Of a stretch of 64,000 nt of DNA, positions 46,969 to 55,958 are shown piece after piece; positions within the stretch are counted from its first letter, which is position 1, and each line of letters starts with the position of its first letter. The translations under genes and the position numbers were made by a program. Source of the DNA: Streptomyces canus (GTDB taxonomy: Bacteria > Actinomycetota > Actinomycetes > Streptomycetales > Streptomycetaceae). The stretch is taken from NCBI RefSeq assembly GCF_030816965.1, contig NZ_JAUSYQ010000002.1:1364001-1428000 (forward strand). Direction: 5' to 3'. The notes under the pieces are model-generated. The model was given only the letters and a program-made list of their open reading frames with translations, did no database searches and was not told where the DNA came from.

Positions 46969-47119
46969 TCAAGATCATTTGAAGACACCGCCTACGACGA
47001 TCCAGTGAAATGCGATGACATGCCGCAACAATGCCACTCCAAGTGTCTACATATGAACTATCAGTAACATCATCGCCCGATCTGACTGCCTCGCAGCGGA
47101 TCGGCCCCCGGAGGCTGAA

Positions 47120-49429
47120 GTGGGAACGCTGAACAGGCTGGAACAGCGCTTCGAGGCTCTAGTCAACGACGCCTTCGCCAAGATCTTCCGATCCGCCGTG
47201 CAGCCCCTGGAGTTCGCCGGCGCGCTCCGGCGCGAGTGCGACGTCAACGCCAGGATCTGGACCGAGGGTTACACCATCGCGCCCAACGGTTTCGTCGTCG
47301 AACTCAGTCCGGGCGACCACGAGGTGTACAGCGCGTGCCTGGTCATGCTCGGCGAAGAGCTGGTCGAGAAGGTGCGCGTGCACGCCGAGGAACAGCGGTA
47401 CTCCTTCGTAGGTCCGTTGAAGGTGCAATTGCAACGGTCGGAGAACCTGAAGGTGGGACAGTACCGCGTGCGCAGCCGCCTCGAAGTGCCGCCCGAGGCG
47501 CAGCACGCTCTGGAAGTCCGACGGCACCGCGCGACGCAGGCGGCGGCCCGGCCGGGAACCGGCGGCGGTCCGGTCCGGCAACCGTCGATGCACGTCCCGC
47601 GCGGCGAAAAGCGCGCTCTGACCCCGGATCAGCTCATATCGATGGGGCTCTCCTTCAGCGCGGACGGCAGCCTGGTCCGCGGCGCCCCGCCGAGCGCTCT
47701 CGCCGCGCCACCGCGGCCGCTCCGCCCCGGGAAGCCCGCGACAGACCGCCCTGGCGCCGCCGTCCTGGCCCGGTCCGGTCCGGCGCTGCGTACCCCTGCC
47801 GCCGGGCACGGCGGGCGTCCGGCGCTCGACCCCGCAGGAGTCCACGCCCATCCCCCTGGCGGGGCGGGCGGGCACCAGCGCGTCGTCCACCCGACGGAGC
47901 CGCAGACCAGCGGTCCGACCACCGGCCGGCCGCCGGTGCACCGGGACCCGGTGGGCGACTCGTGCCCGACAGACGCCGCAAGTGATCGGTCCGCCCTGCG
48001 GGTGCAGGGCGTCGAGCCCGGCCCCCGCCACGCCGCCACCTCGGTGCCCGAGGGGCCCATCATCTCACCGAAAGGGCAGAACATGACGAACGACCGCGAC
48101 ATGTACGCCGACGATTCCTCACCCGACGGGGGCAGAGAGCTCTCCGACGGGCTCGCGCCGACGCCGCCGGACCCGCACGTCGTCGGCGGGCCCCGGTACG
48201 CCGTGCCGATGGAGCCGTTGACCAGCCAGAGGGCGGCCGGCGAGACCGTGTCGCAGGGCGGCCCGGCGGAGCCACACTCTCCGGCGTCTGCGGGGAGCCG
48301 CTTCGACCCGGCGCCCCACACGACTCCCCATGACAGGCAGGTGCAGCCGACCCGGGTCGCCGGTGGAGCACCGGGCTACGCTCGCCCGCCGGCGCACCAC
48401 GCTCCGGCGCAGTGGCCGGCGTCGGACTGGAGCGGCCGCGGGGGCCTGGGACAGAGTGCGACGGTAGAGCTCTCCTCCGACCGCCTGCTCCGCGGCCGGT
48501 CCAGCGGCCGACGAGCCCTGAGCAGGTTGCGCCCGGGCGGCGGGAGCGCCGAGCGGGAGCGCCAGCAGAAGCTGGCCATCCTCCGGACGCCGGTGATGCA
48601 GTGCCACAAGATCGCCGTCATCAGCCTCAAGGGCGGAGTCGGCAAGACGACCACCACGACCGCCCTGGGCGCGACTCTCGCCACCCTGCGCCAGGACCGG
48701 GTCGTCGCGATCGACGCCAATCCGGACGCGGGCACCCTCAGCCGGCGTGTCCGCCGTGAGACCAGCGCCACCATCCGCGACCTCGTGGCCGAGATCCCGA
48801 ACCTCACCAACTACATGTCCGTGCGGCGCTTCACCTCGCAGTCCCCGAGCGGCCTCGAAGTCCTGGCCAACGAGGTGGACCCCGCCCTCTCCACGGCTTT
48901 CAACGACGAGGACTACCGACAGGTCGTCAGCTGTCTCGGACAGCACTACCCGATCGTTCTCACCGATTCCGGCACCGGCCTGTTGCACAGCGCGATGCGG
49001 GGCGTCCTGGATTTCGCCGATCAACTGATCGTGGTCGCCACGCCGAGCGTGGACGGCGCGACCAGCGCCAGTACCACCCTGGACTGGCTCAACGCGCACC
49101 AGTACGAGGACCTCGTCAGCCGGAGCATCACCGTGGTGTCGGAGGCGCGCCGCAAGAGCAAGATGGTGAAGGTGAACGAGGTCTTGGACCACTTCCGTGC
49201 CCGTTGCCGGGGTGTGGTGGTGATCCCGTTCGACGAGCATCTGGCGACGGGCTCGGAGGTCGATCTGCAGCAGATGAAGGCACGGACTCGCGAGGCCTAC
49301 TTCGACCTGGCGACGCTGGTGGCCGCGGACTTCCCGCGCACCCAGCCCGAAGCCGTGAGCTGGGCCGCCTCCTACCCGCACTCGGGATACAACGCGCCCA
49401 GCTATTTCGCCGCCCCCGCACGGGCGTGA
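47120..49429 (+). CDS. FhaA-type DUF3662 domain fused to ParA/MinD-type ATPase
   Basis: 769 residues. Residues 1 to about 118 match the N-terminal domain of FhaA ([22 protein letters not shown] ... [12 protein letters not shown] ... [14 protein letters not shown]), but no FHA domain follows. A long Pro/Gly/His-rich linker (about 125-490) leads to a P-loop ATPase with deviant Walker A KGGVGKT (504-510), [17 protein letters not shown] and switch-like [14 protein letters not shown], as in MinD/ParA-like proteins of Streptomyces secretion and partition loci. The start is GTG with GGAGG 6 nt upstream. An internal ATG at 48083 (codon 322) with AAAGGG upstream could yield the ATPase alone. No signal peptide or membrane helix. 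Flanked by IS remnants; no partner gene adjoins. FhaA domains act in cell-wall and division control, so a polar positioning or envelope role is conceivable (inference). Confidence 0.85.
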   Translation: MGTLNRLEQRFEALVNDAFAKIFRSAVQPLEFAGALRRECDVNARIWTEGYTIAPNGFVVELSPGDHEVYSACLVMLGEELVEKVRVHAEEQRYSFVGPLKVQLQRSENLKVGQYRVRSRLEVPPEAQHALEVRRHRATQAAARPGTGGGPVRQPSMHVPRGEKRALTPDQLISMGLSFSADGSLVRGAPPSALAAPPRPLRPGKPATDRPGAAVLARSGPALRTPAAGHGGRPALDPAGVHAHPPGGAGGHQRVVHPTEPQTSGPTTGRPPVHRDPVGDSCPTDAASDRSALRVQGVEPGPRHAATSVPEGPIISPKGQNMTNDRDMYADDSSPDGGRELSDGLAPTPPDPHVVGGPRYAVPMEPLTSQRAAGETVSQGGPAEPHSPASAGSRFDPAPHTTPHDRQVQPTRVAGGAPGYARPPAHHAPAQWPASDWSGRGGLGQSATVELSSDRLLRGRSSGRRALSRLRPGGGSAERERQQKLAILRTPVMQCHKIAVISLKGGVGKTTTTTALGATLATLRQDRVVAIDANPDAGTLSRRVRRETSATIRDLVAEIPNLTNYMSVRRFTSQSPSGLEVLANEVDPALSTAFNDEDYRQVVSCLGQHYPIVLTDSGTGLLHSAMRGVLDFADQLIVVATPSVDGATSASTTLDWLNAHQYEDLVSRSITVVSEARRKSKMVKVNEVLDHFRARCRGVVVIPFDEHLATGSEVDLQQMKARTREAYFDLATLVAADFPRTQPEAVSWAASYPHSGYNAPSYFAAPARA

Positions 49430-49457
49430 CCGCGGGCGTGATCTGTCACGCCCGCGG
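49430..49457 (+). terminator. Terminator after the DUF3662-ParA gene
   Basis: Perfect 12-bp stem CCGCGGGCGTGA / TCACGCCCGCGG with a TCTG loop, starting at the stop codon. Confidence 0.8.
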
Positions 49458-49759
49458 GGCCTCGGCCCCGGGCGACCGGTCGGTGGGAGACACCTGACCG
49501 GTCGCGGAACTTCGCCGTCGTGCGGACCCGAGGCGACAGGCCTCCGGTCAGAGCCGGTTTCCCGTGGTCGTCGACGCCCCGGTTCACGGGGTGTGCCACG
49601 GACTTCGAGATCCGTGAGGACAGGACGCCGGGGCCCGTTGCCGGGGGGGTGAGTCCTCAGGCTCCGGACGGAGCGGCCGGCGGGATGCGAACCCCACTCC
49701 CGGCGTAAGTTCTGGCCTGCGGTTCACCGGAATTCGCAGGCCCGGTAGGACACCGTTAG
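49458..49759. other. Intergenic stretch without recognisable gene
   Basis: Open frames on both strands are short and lack domain similarity. Only the preceding terminator and the following transposase remains were identified. Confidence 0.5.
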
Positions 49760-50486
49760 GTCGCTCCGGCTCTGGGGTGCTGGCTGGTGGCGGATGTTCT
49801 GGGCAGCGGGCGGTGGCAGGTGGTGCAGGTGCCGGTCCAGCAGTTCAGCAGGTCTTGGATGGCGTCGAGGATCTGGTCGAGGGTGAGTCCGCTGTATCGG
49901 CATCGCGTAAGTCGGCGTTCTGTCCGTAGCCGGCGTCGGCCACCACCACCGGCGGCACCAGACCCCACCCGGCCAGCTCATCGACAGTGTCCAGGGCCAG
50001 GCGCCACTTCTCCCGGTGCCCGACCTCCTGCGGCATCCCGGTCTTCTGCGCCATCCGACATCGTGCGCCCACTCCTGGGGCCACGAACCACCGCCACCGC
50101 AGCGGACAGGACGCGGTGTCGGAGACCGCGTGCACGCTCACCGCGACCTGGCAGTCGGCTCGCTTGCCCAGCGCCCCGCAATACTGACGGGCGACCGCCA
50201 CCGACGTCTTCCCGTCCTTCGGGAACGACACGTCATCGACGGTCCAGGCATCCGAGTCGATCTGCGGCACCATCCGCTCGGCGATCCGCCGCCGTACCGG
50301 CAGCGGATCCCAGGTCGACTGGTTCACCAACTGCTGCAGGTTCTGCTCGTTGCCGCCCGGCCGCCGCTCCGCCATCGGCTGGATCGACTTGGGCCGCCCG
50401 TCCAGCATCAGCCCCCGCAGGCAGCAGTCGCCCTTCGCCCGCTGATCCTTGCGCGGCACCGACGCGAACACGTCCGTCACGAACAA
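49760..50486 (-). mobile_element. IS701-family transposase remnant with internal deletion
   Basis: The 5' part reads VTDVFASVPRKDQRAKGDCCLRGLM, DGRPKSIQPMAERRPGG, TWTVDDVSFPKDGKTSVAVARQYCGALGKR (DDE region) and GLVPPVVVADAGYGQNADLRDA. After a frame change it ends with YSGLTLDQILDAIQDLLNCW and CTTCHRPLP, a typical IS701-type tail. The middle, including the last catalytic residue region, is missing (about 240 of the usual 400 codons remain). Inactive. Confidence 0.78.
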
Positions 50487-50655
50487 CGCCGACGTCGCCC
50501 GAGCAGGTTCACTTCATGGGCATCCCCACACCCGACGTGCCCCCGAACAGGACCGCGAGACAGACGTAACGGAGTCCTGCCAGGAGCCGTGCAACCCCCT
50601 CGCAACCTTCGCCGTGCTGCACTCGACGACCATGGACGAGGGTTCCGCACATGCC

Positions 50656-51018
50656 ATGTCCGACGGCGTGCCGCCCGTCGAGGTGACACCCGCGGCCGCC
50701 GAGTTGCTGCGCCGGTTGCGCGAGGCGCACGGGCCGCTGATGTTCCACCAGTCGGGCGGCTGCTGCGACGGCAGCGCGCCGATGTGCTACCCGGAGGGCG
50801 AGTTCCGCACCGGCGGCTCGGACGTGCTGCTCGCCGAGCTGGAGGTGCCTGGGGTCGAGGAACCGGTGACGTTCTGGATGTCGCGGAGCCAGTACGCGGT
50901 GAGGGCCCACACCCGGCTGATCGTCGACGTCGTCCCGGGCCGGGGCAGCGGATTCTCTCTCGAGGCACCCGAGGGGGTGCGTTTCCTCATCCGTTCGCGT
51001 GTGGTCGGCGCCGAGTAG
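50656..51018 (+). CDS. DUF779-family protein
   Basis: 120 residues. LMFHQSGGCCDGSAPMCYPEGEF with its Cys-Cys and single Cys, and FWMSRSQYAV ... GRGSGFSLEAPEGVRFLIRSR, match the DUF779 family. Its genes usually sit beside an aldehyde dehydrogenase gene in alcohol/aldehyde oxidation loci (family knowledge). Here the upstream neighbour is instead a broken IS701, so the partner may have been lost. The ATG at 50656 follows GAGGG by 13 nt, not ideal; an ATG at 50632 has no ribosome site. Function unknown, possibly metal-binding. Confidence 0.8.
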   Translation: MSDGVPPVEVTPAAAELLRRLREAHGPLMFHQSGGCCDGSAPMCYPEGEFRTGGSDVLLAELEVPGVEEPVTFWMSRSQYAVRAHTRLIVDVVPGRGSGFSLEAPEGVRFLIRSRVVGAE

Positions 51019-51091
51019 CCCCGCGGGCCACCGTCGTCTGGTGCACTTCCCCTGAGTTCTGGGACAGTTGACAAGACCTCAGGGAGAGCTG

Positions 51092-52330
51092 TTGACGCAC
51101 CGTCAAAAACGTTTGGGCGCAGGCAGATCGGTACTGACGTTTCTCGCGGCACTCGGCACGCTGGCAGGTGCGGCCCTGGTGGGGGCGGCACCGGCCGGCG
51201 CCGCGCCGGGGTGGACACGGCTCGCGACGGGCGTGCAGTACGAGCAGTTCGACATCTCCGCGGCCGCGGGGGTGACGCATGCGCATGTGATCCGGGTGGA
51301 CCTGCGCGAGCCGCGGGTGCGGGTGGAGCTGCTGTATCCGGGGGCGGTGGCCGCGCGGGCCACGGTGTCCCGGCTGGCCACCTCGCAGGGCGCCCTCGCG
51401 GGGGTGAACGGCGACTTCTTCAACATCTCGGAGACCCAGCACCCCGGCGTCGAGGCCACCGGCGCGAGCGTGGGCCCGGCGATCGCGCAGGGCCGCGCGC
51501 TCAAGGCGGCGGTGCCGGGCGGCCAGCGCTTCGGACCCGCCTTGCCGCCCGGCACGAGCACCAGGGACGTGTTCGGCGTGGGAACCGACCGTCGCGCCCG
51601 CCTCGACGACCTGGCGCTCGACGGGTCGGTGCGGACGCCCGAGGGGCAACTGCCGCTCGGCGGGCTGAACCAGTACGCGCTGCCCGTCGGTTCGGTCGGC
51701 GCGTTCACCTCGGACTGGGGCGGCGCGTCCCGGGTGCGGGCGACCTGCGGGACGGACACGGACCGGGCCGCCCCGTGCAGTACGGACACCCATGAGGTGA
51801 CGGTCCGTGACGGGCACGTCGTCGCCACGGCCGACACCCCGGGCAGCGGGCCGATCGCCGGTGGCACCACGGTGCTCGTGGGCCGGGAGGCCGGCGCGCA
51901 GCACCTGCGGAAGCTCTCGGCCGGCTCGGTGGTGACCGTGCAGCACCGCCTGGTCACGGCCTCCGCAGGGACCGCGTACCGCTTCGCGCTCGGGGGCTAT
52001 CCGGTGCTCGACGGCGGCCGCCCGCTGCCCGGCCTCGACGACACGACGTCGGCCGTGCGCACGGCGGTGGGCATCGCGGACGGCGGACGGCGGCTGTATC
52101 TCCTCGCGCTGGACGGCGCGCCCGCTTATCGCAGCGGGTTGACGATCGCCGAAGTCGCCGACGTCATGCGGAAGTTGGGCTCGGTCGACGCCTTCAGCCT
52201 GGACGGCGGGGGTTCCACGACCATGGCGGCCCGTACGCCGGGCACCGGCGCGGTCGCCGCCCTCAACCACCCCTCGGGCGGCGCCGAACGGCCCGTACCG
52301 AACGGCATCGGGGTCTTCTCCACCGGCTGA
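51092..52330 (+). CDS. Secreted phosphodiester glycosidase-family (NAGPA-like) protein
   Basis: 412 residues. Export signal (SVLTFLAALGTLAGAALVGAAPAGA), then a NAGPA domain: GVNGDFFNI, VRTAVGIADGGRRLYLLALDG and SVDAFSLDGGGSTTMAAR, the conserved acid/Gly blocks of N-acetylglucosamine-1-phosphodiester alpha-N-acetylglucosaminidase-like proteins. Bacterial members cleave phosphodiester-linked sugars, for example in exopolysaccharide or teichoic-acid-like polymers. The TTG start has GGGAGAGC 2-7 nt upstream and yields a normal signal peptide. The downstream gene is convergent and begins 3 nt past the stop. Confidence 0.85.
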   Translation: MTHRQKRLGAGRSVLTFLAALGTLAGAALVGAAPAGAAPGWTRLATGVQYEQFDISAAAGVTHAHVIRVDLREPRVRVELLYPGAVAARATVSRLATSQGALAGVNGDFFNISETQHPGVEATGASVGPAIAQGRALKAAVPGGQRFGPALPPGTSTRDVFGVGTDRRARLDDLALDGSVRTPEGQLPLGGLNQYALPVGSVGAFTSDWGGASRVRATCGTDTDRAAPCSTDTHEVTVRDGHVVATADTPGSGPIAGGTTVLVGREAGAQHLRKLSAGSVVTVQHRLVTASAGTAYRFALGGYPVLDGGRPLPGLDDTTSAVRTAVGIADGGRRLYLLALDGAPAYRSGLTIAEVADVMRKLGSVDAFSLDGGGSTTMAARTPGTGAVAALNHPSGGAERPVPNGIGVFSTG

Positions 52331-52332
52331 GG

Positions 52333-52527
52333 TCAGGGGCGCAGACCGCTGACGATGTCCGCGGTCGCCGACATGCCGCTGTGGATGGTGGGCGCGATGC
52401 TCGTGCCGGCGAGACAGAAGCCGAGCAGCGCGCACACCAGCGCGTGGGAGACCTTGAGTCCGCCGCTGCGCAGGAAGATCACCGCCAGGATCAGCAGCAG
52501 CACCACTGCAGAAATGGAAATCGCCAT
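52333..52527 (-). CDS. Small two-helix membrane protein
   Basis: 64 residues, with AVVLLLILAVIFL (residues 7-20) and ALVCALLGFCLAGTSIA (29-46) as two membrane segments separated by RSGGLKVSH, and a short polar tail. GGAGGCTG is 4 nt before the ATG, strong support for translation. Similar small membrane proteins with a GxLK-x2-HAL core occur on Streptomyces plasmids and integrative elements, but no function can be given. It ends 3 nt from the convergent glycosidase stop. Confidence 0.75.
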   Translation of the reverse strand: MAISISAVVLLLILAVIFLRSGGLKVSHALVCALLGFCLAGTSIAPTIHSGMSATADIVSGLRP

Positions 52528-52658
52528 GGACAGCCTCCTCCGCCACGCCGACAGGTCCGTTTCGCGGCGTTCGGCCGCAAGTGTGGCGTAGCGGAGGGTG
52601 CGTCCGGGCGGCTGAAGTGTCCTCCGAACGAGTGGTGTCCGTGTCTGTCCCGAGCCGC

Positions 52659-53516
52659 CTATCGGTGGGCGTCCAGGAAGGCCTCCAGGCCTGCCAGGTC
52701 GTCGGTGTTGAGATAGTCGACGCCGGCGGCGAGAAGCTCGGCCCACAGCGCGTCCCGGGCGGGGCCCGCGAGGTCCGGGGTGGCCCAGAACCGCACCTTC
52801 TGCCCGCGCGCGTGGGCCTGCTGGACGATGGTCCGCAGCTTCTGCCGCTCGGCGTCGAGGAAGACACCCTCGCCCAGCCAGGTGAAGTTGAGGGTCCAGT
52901 TGTCACTGATCAGCGGGACGAGGGAGGCGGGTGCCGAGGTGCCGAGGTCGGTGAGCCGGCCGTCGTAGAAGGCCCGGCGCACGGTCTGGGCCTCCATCGG
53001 TGTGCGGGCGGCGCGGTCACCGGAGATCACGGCGGTCACCGGGCCGGGGACGACTTTCCCGTGCACGTACGTCGTGAACAGGTGCTGGTGACGCCGCAGA
53101 TGGCGGTCGAGTTCGAGGTAGGTCGAGGAGCCCTCGGTCTTGATGTCGATGAGCAGCTGCAGGGGACGGCGGTAACCCCGGTACACCGACCCGTGGTTGG
53201 CCTTGACGATCCTGGCCAGCGGGTCGAGGTAGAGGGACTCGAGGGTGCGCGCCGGGTCGAGGTCGTCCACGGTGTGGCCGATGAGGAGCTGGTCGCCGAC
53301 GAGGAAGATGTCGGCCTCGACGCTGCCGAACCGGTGGTCGAGGGCGTCGAGGAGGGGACGCGGATGCTCGTAGTCGTTGTGGGCGTGGGCGCGCCACAAC
53401 GGGCGGGGGCGGTGCTTTCGCCCGTCGGCCCACGCACTGCCGACGGGCGGGGCGAGGGTCGCCGTGACCGCGGCACCGAGGGTCGTGAGGGCTCTGCGAC
53501 GGGTGATGAGGGCCAT
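52659..53516 (-). CDS. Exported GDPD/PI-PLC-like phosphodiesterase
   Basis: 285 residues. Tat-type signal ITRRRALTTLGAAVTATLAPPVGSAWA, then RAHAHNDYEHPRPLLDAL, FGSVEADIFLVGDQLLIGH and a terminal GVDYLNTDDLAGLEAFL, the His...Glu-x-Asp...His and Asn-Thr-Asp pattern of the glycerophosphodiesterase/phospholipase C barrel. It probably hydrolyses extracellular phosphodiesters, perhaps teichoic acid or phospholipid-derived. The ATG has GGGAGGCAG 4 nt upstream; the longer in-frame reading lacks this. With the nearby phosphodiester glycosidase it may serve phosphate scavenging (inference). Confidence 0.85.
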   Translation of the reverse strand: MALITRRRALTTLGAAVTATLAPPVGSAWADGRKHRPRPLWRAHAHNDYEHPRPLLDALDHRFGSVEADIFLVGDQLLIGHTVDDLDPARTLESLYLDPLARIVKANHGSVYRGYRRPLQLLIDIKTEGSSTYLELDRHLRRHQHLFTTYVHGKVVPGPVTAVISGDRAARTPMEAQTVRRAFYDGRLTDLGTSAPASLVPLISDNWTLNFTWLGEGVFLDAERQKLRTIVQQAHARGQKVRFWATPDLAGPARDALWAELLAAGVDYLNTDDLAGLEAFLDAHR

Positions 53517-53648
53517 GTTCTGCCTCCCTGTGGGGCGGGTCCGAACCACAGGGAGTATGGGGCCCTTCGGCACTCAATGAACCTGTACGTGCCAGGAGTT
53601 GGCCGGACTGCCGCCGCCCGTTCACTCCTTCCGCGCAGGCGCACGGAA

Positions 53649-53674
53649 AAGCCCGCCCCAGGTGGGGCGGGCTT
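53649..53674 (-). terminator. Intrinsic terminator of the acyl-CoA dehydrogenase operon
   Basis: 12-bp stem AAGCCCGCCCCA / TGGGGCGGGCTT with a 2-nt apex. On the minus strand it is followed by a TTTT run, and it lies 24 nt past the last operon gene. Confidence 0.85.
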
Positions 53675-53697
53675 CACCGAGGTTCACCGGGTGACGC

Positions 53698-54780
53698 TCA
53701 AGGTGTCCGGAGGTCGACGAGTTCGGCCAACCGGGCGCGATGCGCGCCGGCCGTGCCGTAGGCGATCGAGTCGGCCTTGGCCCGCTTCAGATACAGGTGC
53801 ACCGGGTGCTCCCAGGTCATGCCGATGCCCGCGTGCAGCTGAAGCGCCTCCTCGGCGGCGTGCACCGCCACGGATGCCGCGTAGGCCTGCGCGACGGCGA
53901 CCGCCACGTCGGCGTCCTCACCCGTCGCGAGCGCGTCGGCCGCGTTCCGGGCGGCGGCACGGAGGTTGACGACCTCCAGCCACAGCTGGGCGAGCCGGTG
54001 CTTGAGCGCCTGGAAGCCGCCGACGGGCCGGTTGAACTGCTTGCGCTCCTTGAGGTAACGCACGGTCTCGGTCAACGTCCAGTCGGCGAGCCCGAGTTGC
54101 TCGGAGGCGAGCAGTCCGGCGCCGGCCCGGAGCGCGCGGTGCACGGCGACTTCGGCGTCGCCCAGCAGGCGGCCCCGCGCCCCGTCGAGGGTGACGGTCG
54201 CAAGCGGACGGGTCAGGTCGAAGGAGACCTGCGGAGTGACGGTCGCGGAGGCGGCCTCCACCGCGTACAGCCCGCCGTCGTCCGCGGGCACGAGCAGCAC
54301 GTCGGCCGCCTGAGCGTCCGCGATCGCCGTCAACTCCCCGTGCAGGGCCCCGTCTTCGTGGCGTACGACCTTGTAGGCGCCGCCCGGGGCGACGTTCAGG
54401 GCGACAGCGAGGGCGCCGATCCGCCGTCCGGATGCGAGCTCGGCGAGCAGGTCCTCGGCGTCACAGGCGAGCAGGGCCTCGGTGGCGACGACCGCGCTGG
54501 TGAGATAGGGCACGGGAGCGACCGCGCGACCCAACTCCTCCAGGACCACAGCGACTTCGCGGTGCGTGGCGCCCTGACCGCCCTTGTCCTCGGGCACCAG
54601 GAGCCCCGCGAGGCCCATGCCGTCGGCGAGGGTCTTCCAGGCCGCGAGGTCGTGCGGGGTGTCCGACTCGGTGCGGCCGATCACACCCGGAGCGTCGCAG
54701 TGGTCGGCGAGGAGGTCCCGTACGGCGGCCCGCAGCGCCTCTTCCTCCTCCGAGTACAGCAGGTCGGGCGCCTTCGTCAT
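53698..54780 (-). CDS. Acyl-CoA dehydrogenase, subunit-like partner
   Basis: 360 residues of the acyl-CoA dehydrogenase family (LVPEDKGGQGATHREVAVVLEELGR, ERKQFNRPVGGFQALKHRLA, LQLHAGIGMTWEHPVHLYLKRAKADS). The arginine-containing FAD site and tail are visible; a catalytic Glu in the usual place is not obvious to me. Overlaps the preceding acyl-CoA dehydrogenase gene in ATGA fashion. Such tandem pairs often form alpha2beta2 enzymes in sterol or branched-acid side-chain degradation (FadE28/29-type), which may apply here. Confidence 0.85.
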   Translation of the reverse strand: MTKAPDLLYSEEEEALRAAVRDLLADHCDAPGVIGRTESDTPHDLAAWKTLADGMGLAGLLVPEDKGGQGATHREVAVVLEELGRAVAPVPYLTSAVVATEALLACDAEDLLAELASGRRIGALAVALNVAPGGAYKVVRHEDGALHGELTAIADAQAADVLLVPADDGGLYAVEAASATVTPQVSFDLTRPLATVTLDGARGRLLGDAEVAVHRALRAGAGLLASEQLGLADWTLTETVRYLKERKQFNRPVGGFQALKHRLAQLWLEVVNLRAAARNAADALATGEDADVAVAVAQAYAASVAVHAAEEALQLHAGIGMTWEHPVHLYLKRAKADSIAYGTAGAHRARLAELVDLRTP

Positions 54781-55958
54781 CGGGCCAGGTCCTTCCATGC
54801 GACGTCCTTGTCGGTACGCGGCTCGGCCGGGAGGCCCAGGACGCGTTCGGCGACGATGTTCAGCAGGACCTCGCTGGTCCCGCCCTCGATGCTGTTGCCC
54901 TTGGAGCGCAGGTAGCGGTAGCCGGCGTCGCGGCCGGTGAAGTCCACCAGCTCCGGGCGTCGCAGGGTCCAGTCGTCGTACAACAGGCCCTCCTCGCCGC
55001 GCAGTTCGACCTCCAGGCCGCTGATCTCCTGGTTGAGGCGGGCGAAGGCGAGCTTCATTCCGGCGCCCTCGGGTCCCGGCTGTCCGGCGACGAGCTGCTG
55101 GCGCAGGCGCTCCGCGGTGAGGCGGGCGACCTCGGAGTCGACCCAGAGCTTCAGCAGGCGCTGGTGCAGGTCCTGAGTGCGCAGTTCGGGGCGCTCGCGC
55201 CAGGTCTTCGAGACCGGGCCGATCATGCCGCCCTCGCGGGGCAGCCGCATGCCGCCGATCGCGACGCGCTCGTTGTTCAGCGTGGTCTGCGCGACCTTCC
55301 AGCCGTCGCCGACCTCGCCGAGCCGGCAGCTGTCGGGGATGCGGACGTCGGTGAGGAAGACCTCGTTGAACTCGGCCTCGCCGGTGATCTGGCGCAGCGG
55401 CCGCACCTCGACACCCGGGTCGGTCATGTCGCAGAGGAAGTAGGTGATGCCCGCGTGCTTGGGCACGTCCGGGTCGGTGCGGGCGATGAGGATGGCCCAG
55501 CGGGAGTTGTGGGCGCCGGACGTCCACACCTTCTGCCCGTTGACCACCCAGCTGTCGCCCTCACGCACGGCCCGGGTGCCGAGCGCGGCGAGGTCGGATC
55601 CGGCGCCGGGCTCGCTGAACAGCTGGCACCAGACCTCCTCCCCCACCCACAGGGGCCGCAGGAAGCGCTGCTTCTGCTCCTCGGTGCCGTACCTGAGGAT
55701 CGTCGGCGCGGCCATGCCGAGGCCGATGCCGTTGCGCCGCGGGTCGTTGTCGGGAGCGCCCGCGGCCTCCAACTCGGCGTCCACGACGGCCTGGAGGGAA
55801 CGGGGCGCGTTCAGGCCGCCGAGGCCCTCCGGATAGTGCACCCAGGCGAGGCCCGCGTCGAAGCGGGCCTTGAGGAAGTCGAGCCGGTCAGTGGTCGCGG
55901 GAGGGTGCGCGGCCAGCAACTCGGCGGTGCGGCGCTTGAGTTCGGCTGCGTCGGTCAT
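54777..55958 (-). CDS. Acyl-CoA dehydrogenase
   Basis: 393 residues. FAD-binding and catalytic family blocks: QLFSEPGAGSDLAALGTRA, GQKVWTSGAHNSRWAILIARTD, TYFLCDMTDPGVEVRPLRQITG, EVGDGWKVAQTTLNNERVA and the C-terminal GGTSEVLLNIVAERVLGLP. It oxidises an acyl-CoA to the 2-enoyl form. Overlaps by ATGA with both neighbours, giving a three-gene operon with a quinone-oxidoreductase-like gene. No enoyl-CoA hydratase or thiolase is nearby, so the pathway is unidentified. Confidence 0.9.
   Translation of the reverse strand: MTDAAELKRRTAELLAAHPPATTDRLDFLKARFDAGLAWVHYPEGLGGLNAPRSLQAVVDAELEAAGAPDNDPRRNGIGLGMAAPTILRYGTEEQKQRFLRPLWVGEEVWCQLFSEPGAGSDLAALGTRAVREGDSWVVNGQKVWTSGAHNSRWAILIARTDPDVPKHAGITYFLCDMTDPGVEVRPLRQITGEAEFNEVFLTDVRIPDSCRLGEVGDGWKVAQTTLNNERVAIGGMRLPREGGMIGPVSKTWRERPELRTQDLHQRLLKLWVDSEVARLTAERLRQQLVAGQPGPEGAGMKLAFARLNQEISGLEVELRGEEGLLYDDWTLRRPELVDFTGRDAGYRYLRSKGNSIEGGTSEVLLNIVAERVLGLPAEPRTDKDVAWKDLAR

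Noticed and set aside
45696..46988. An intact transposase of 430 residues
   Set aside because: The recognisable IS5 motifs fall in alternating frames; the single long frame does not carry them in order.
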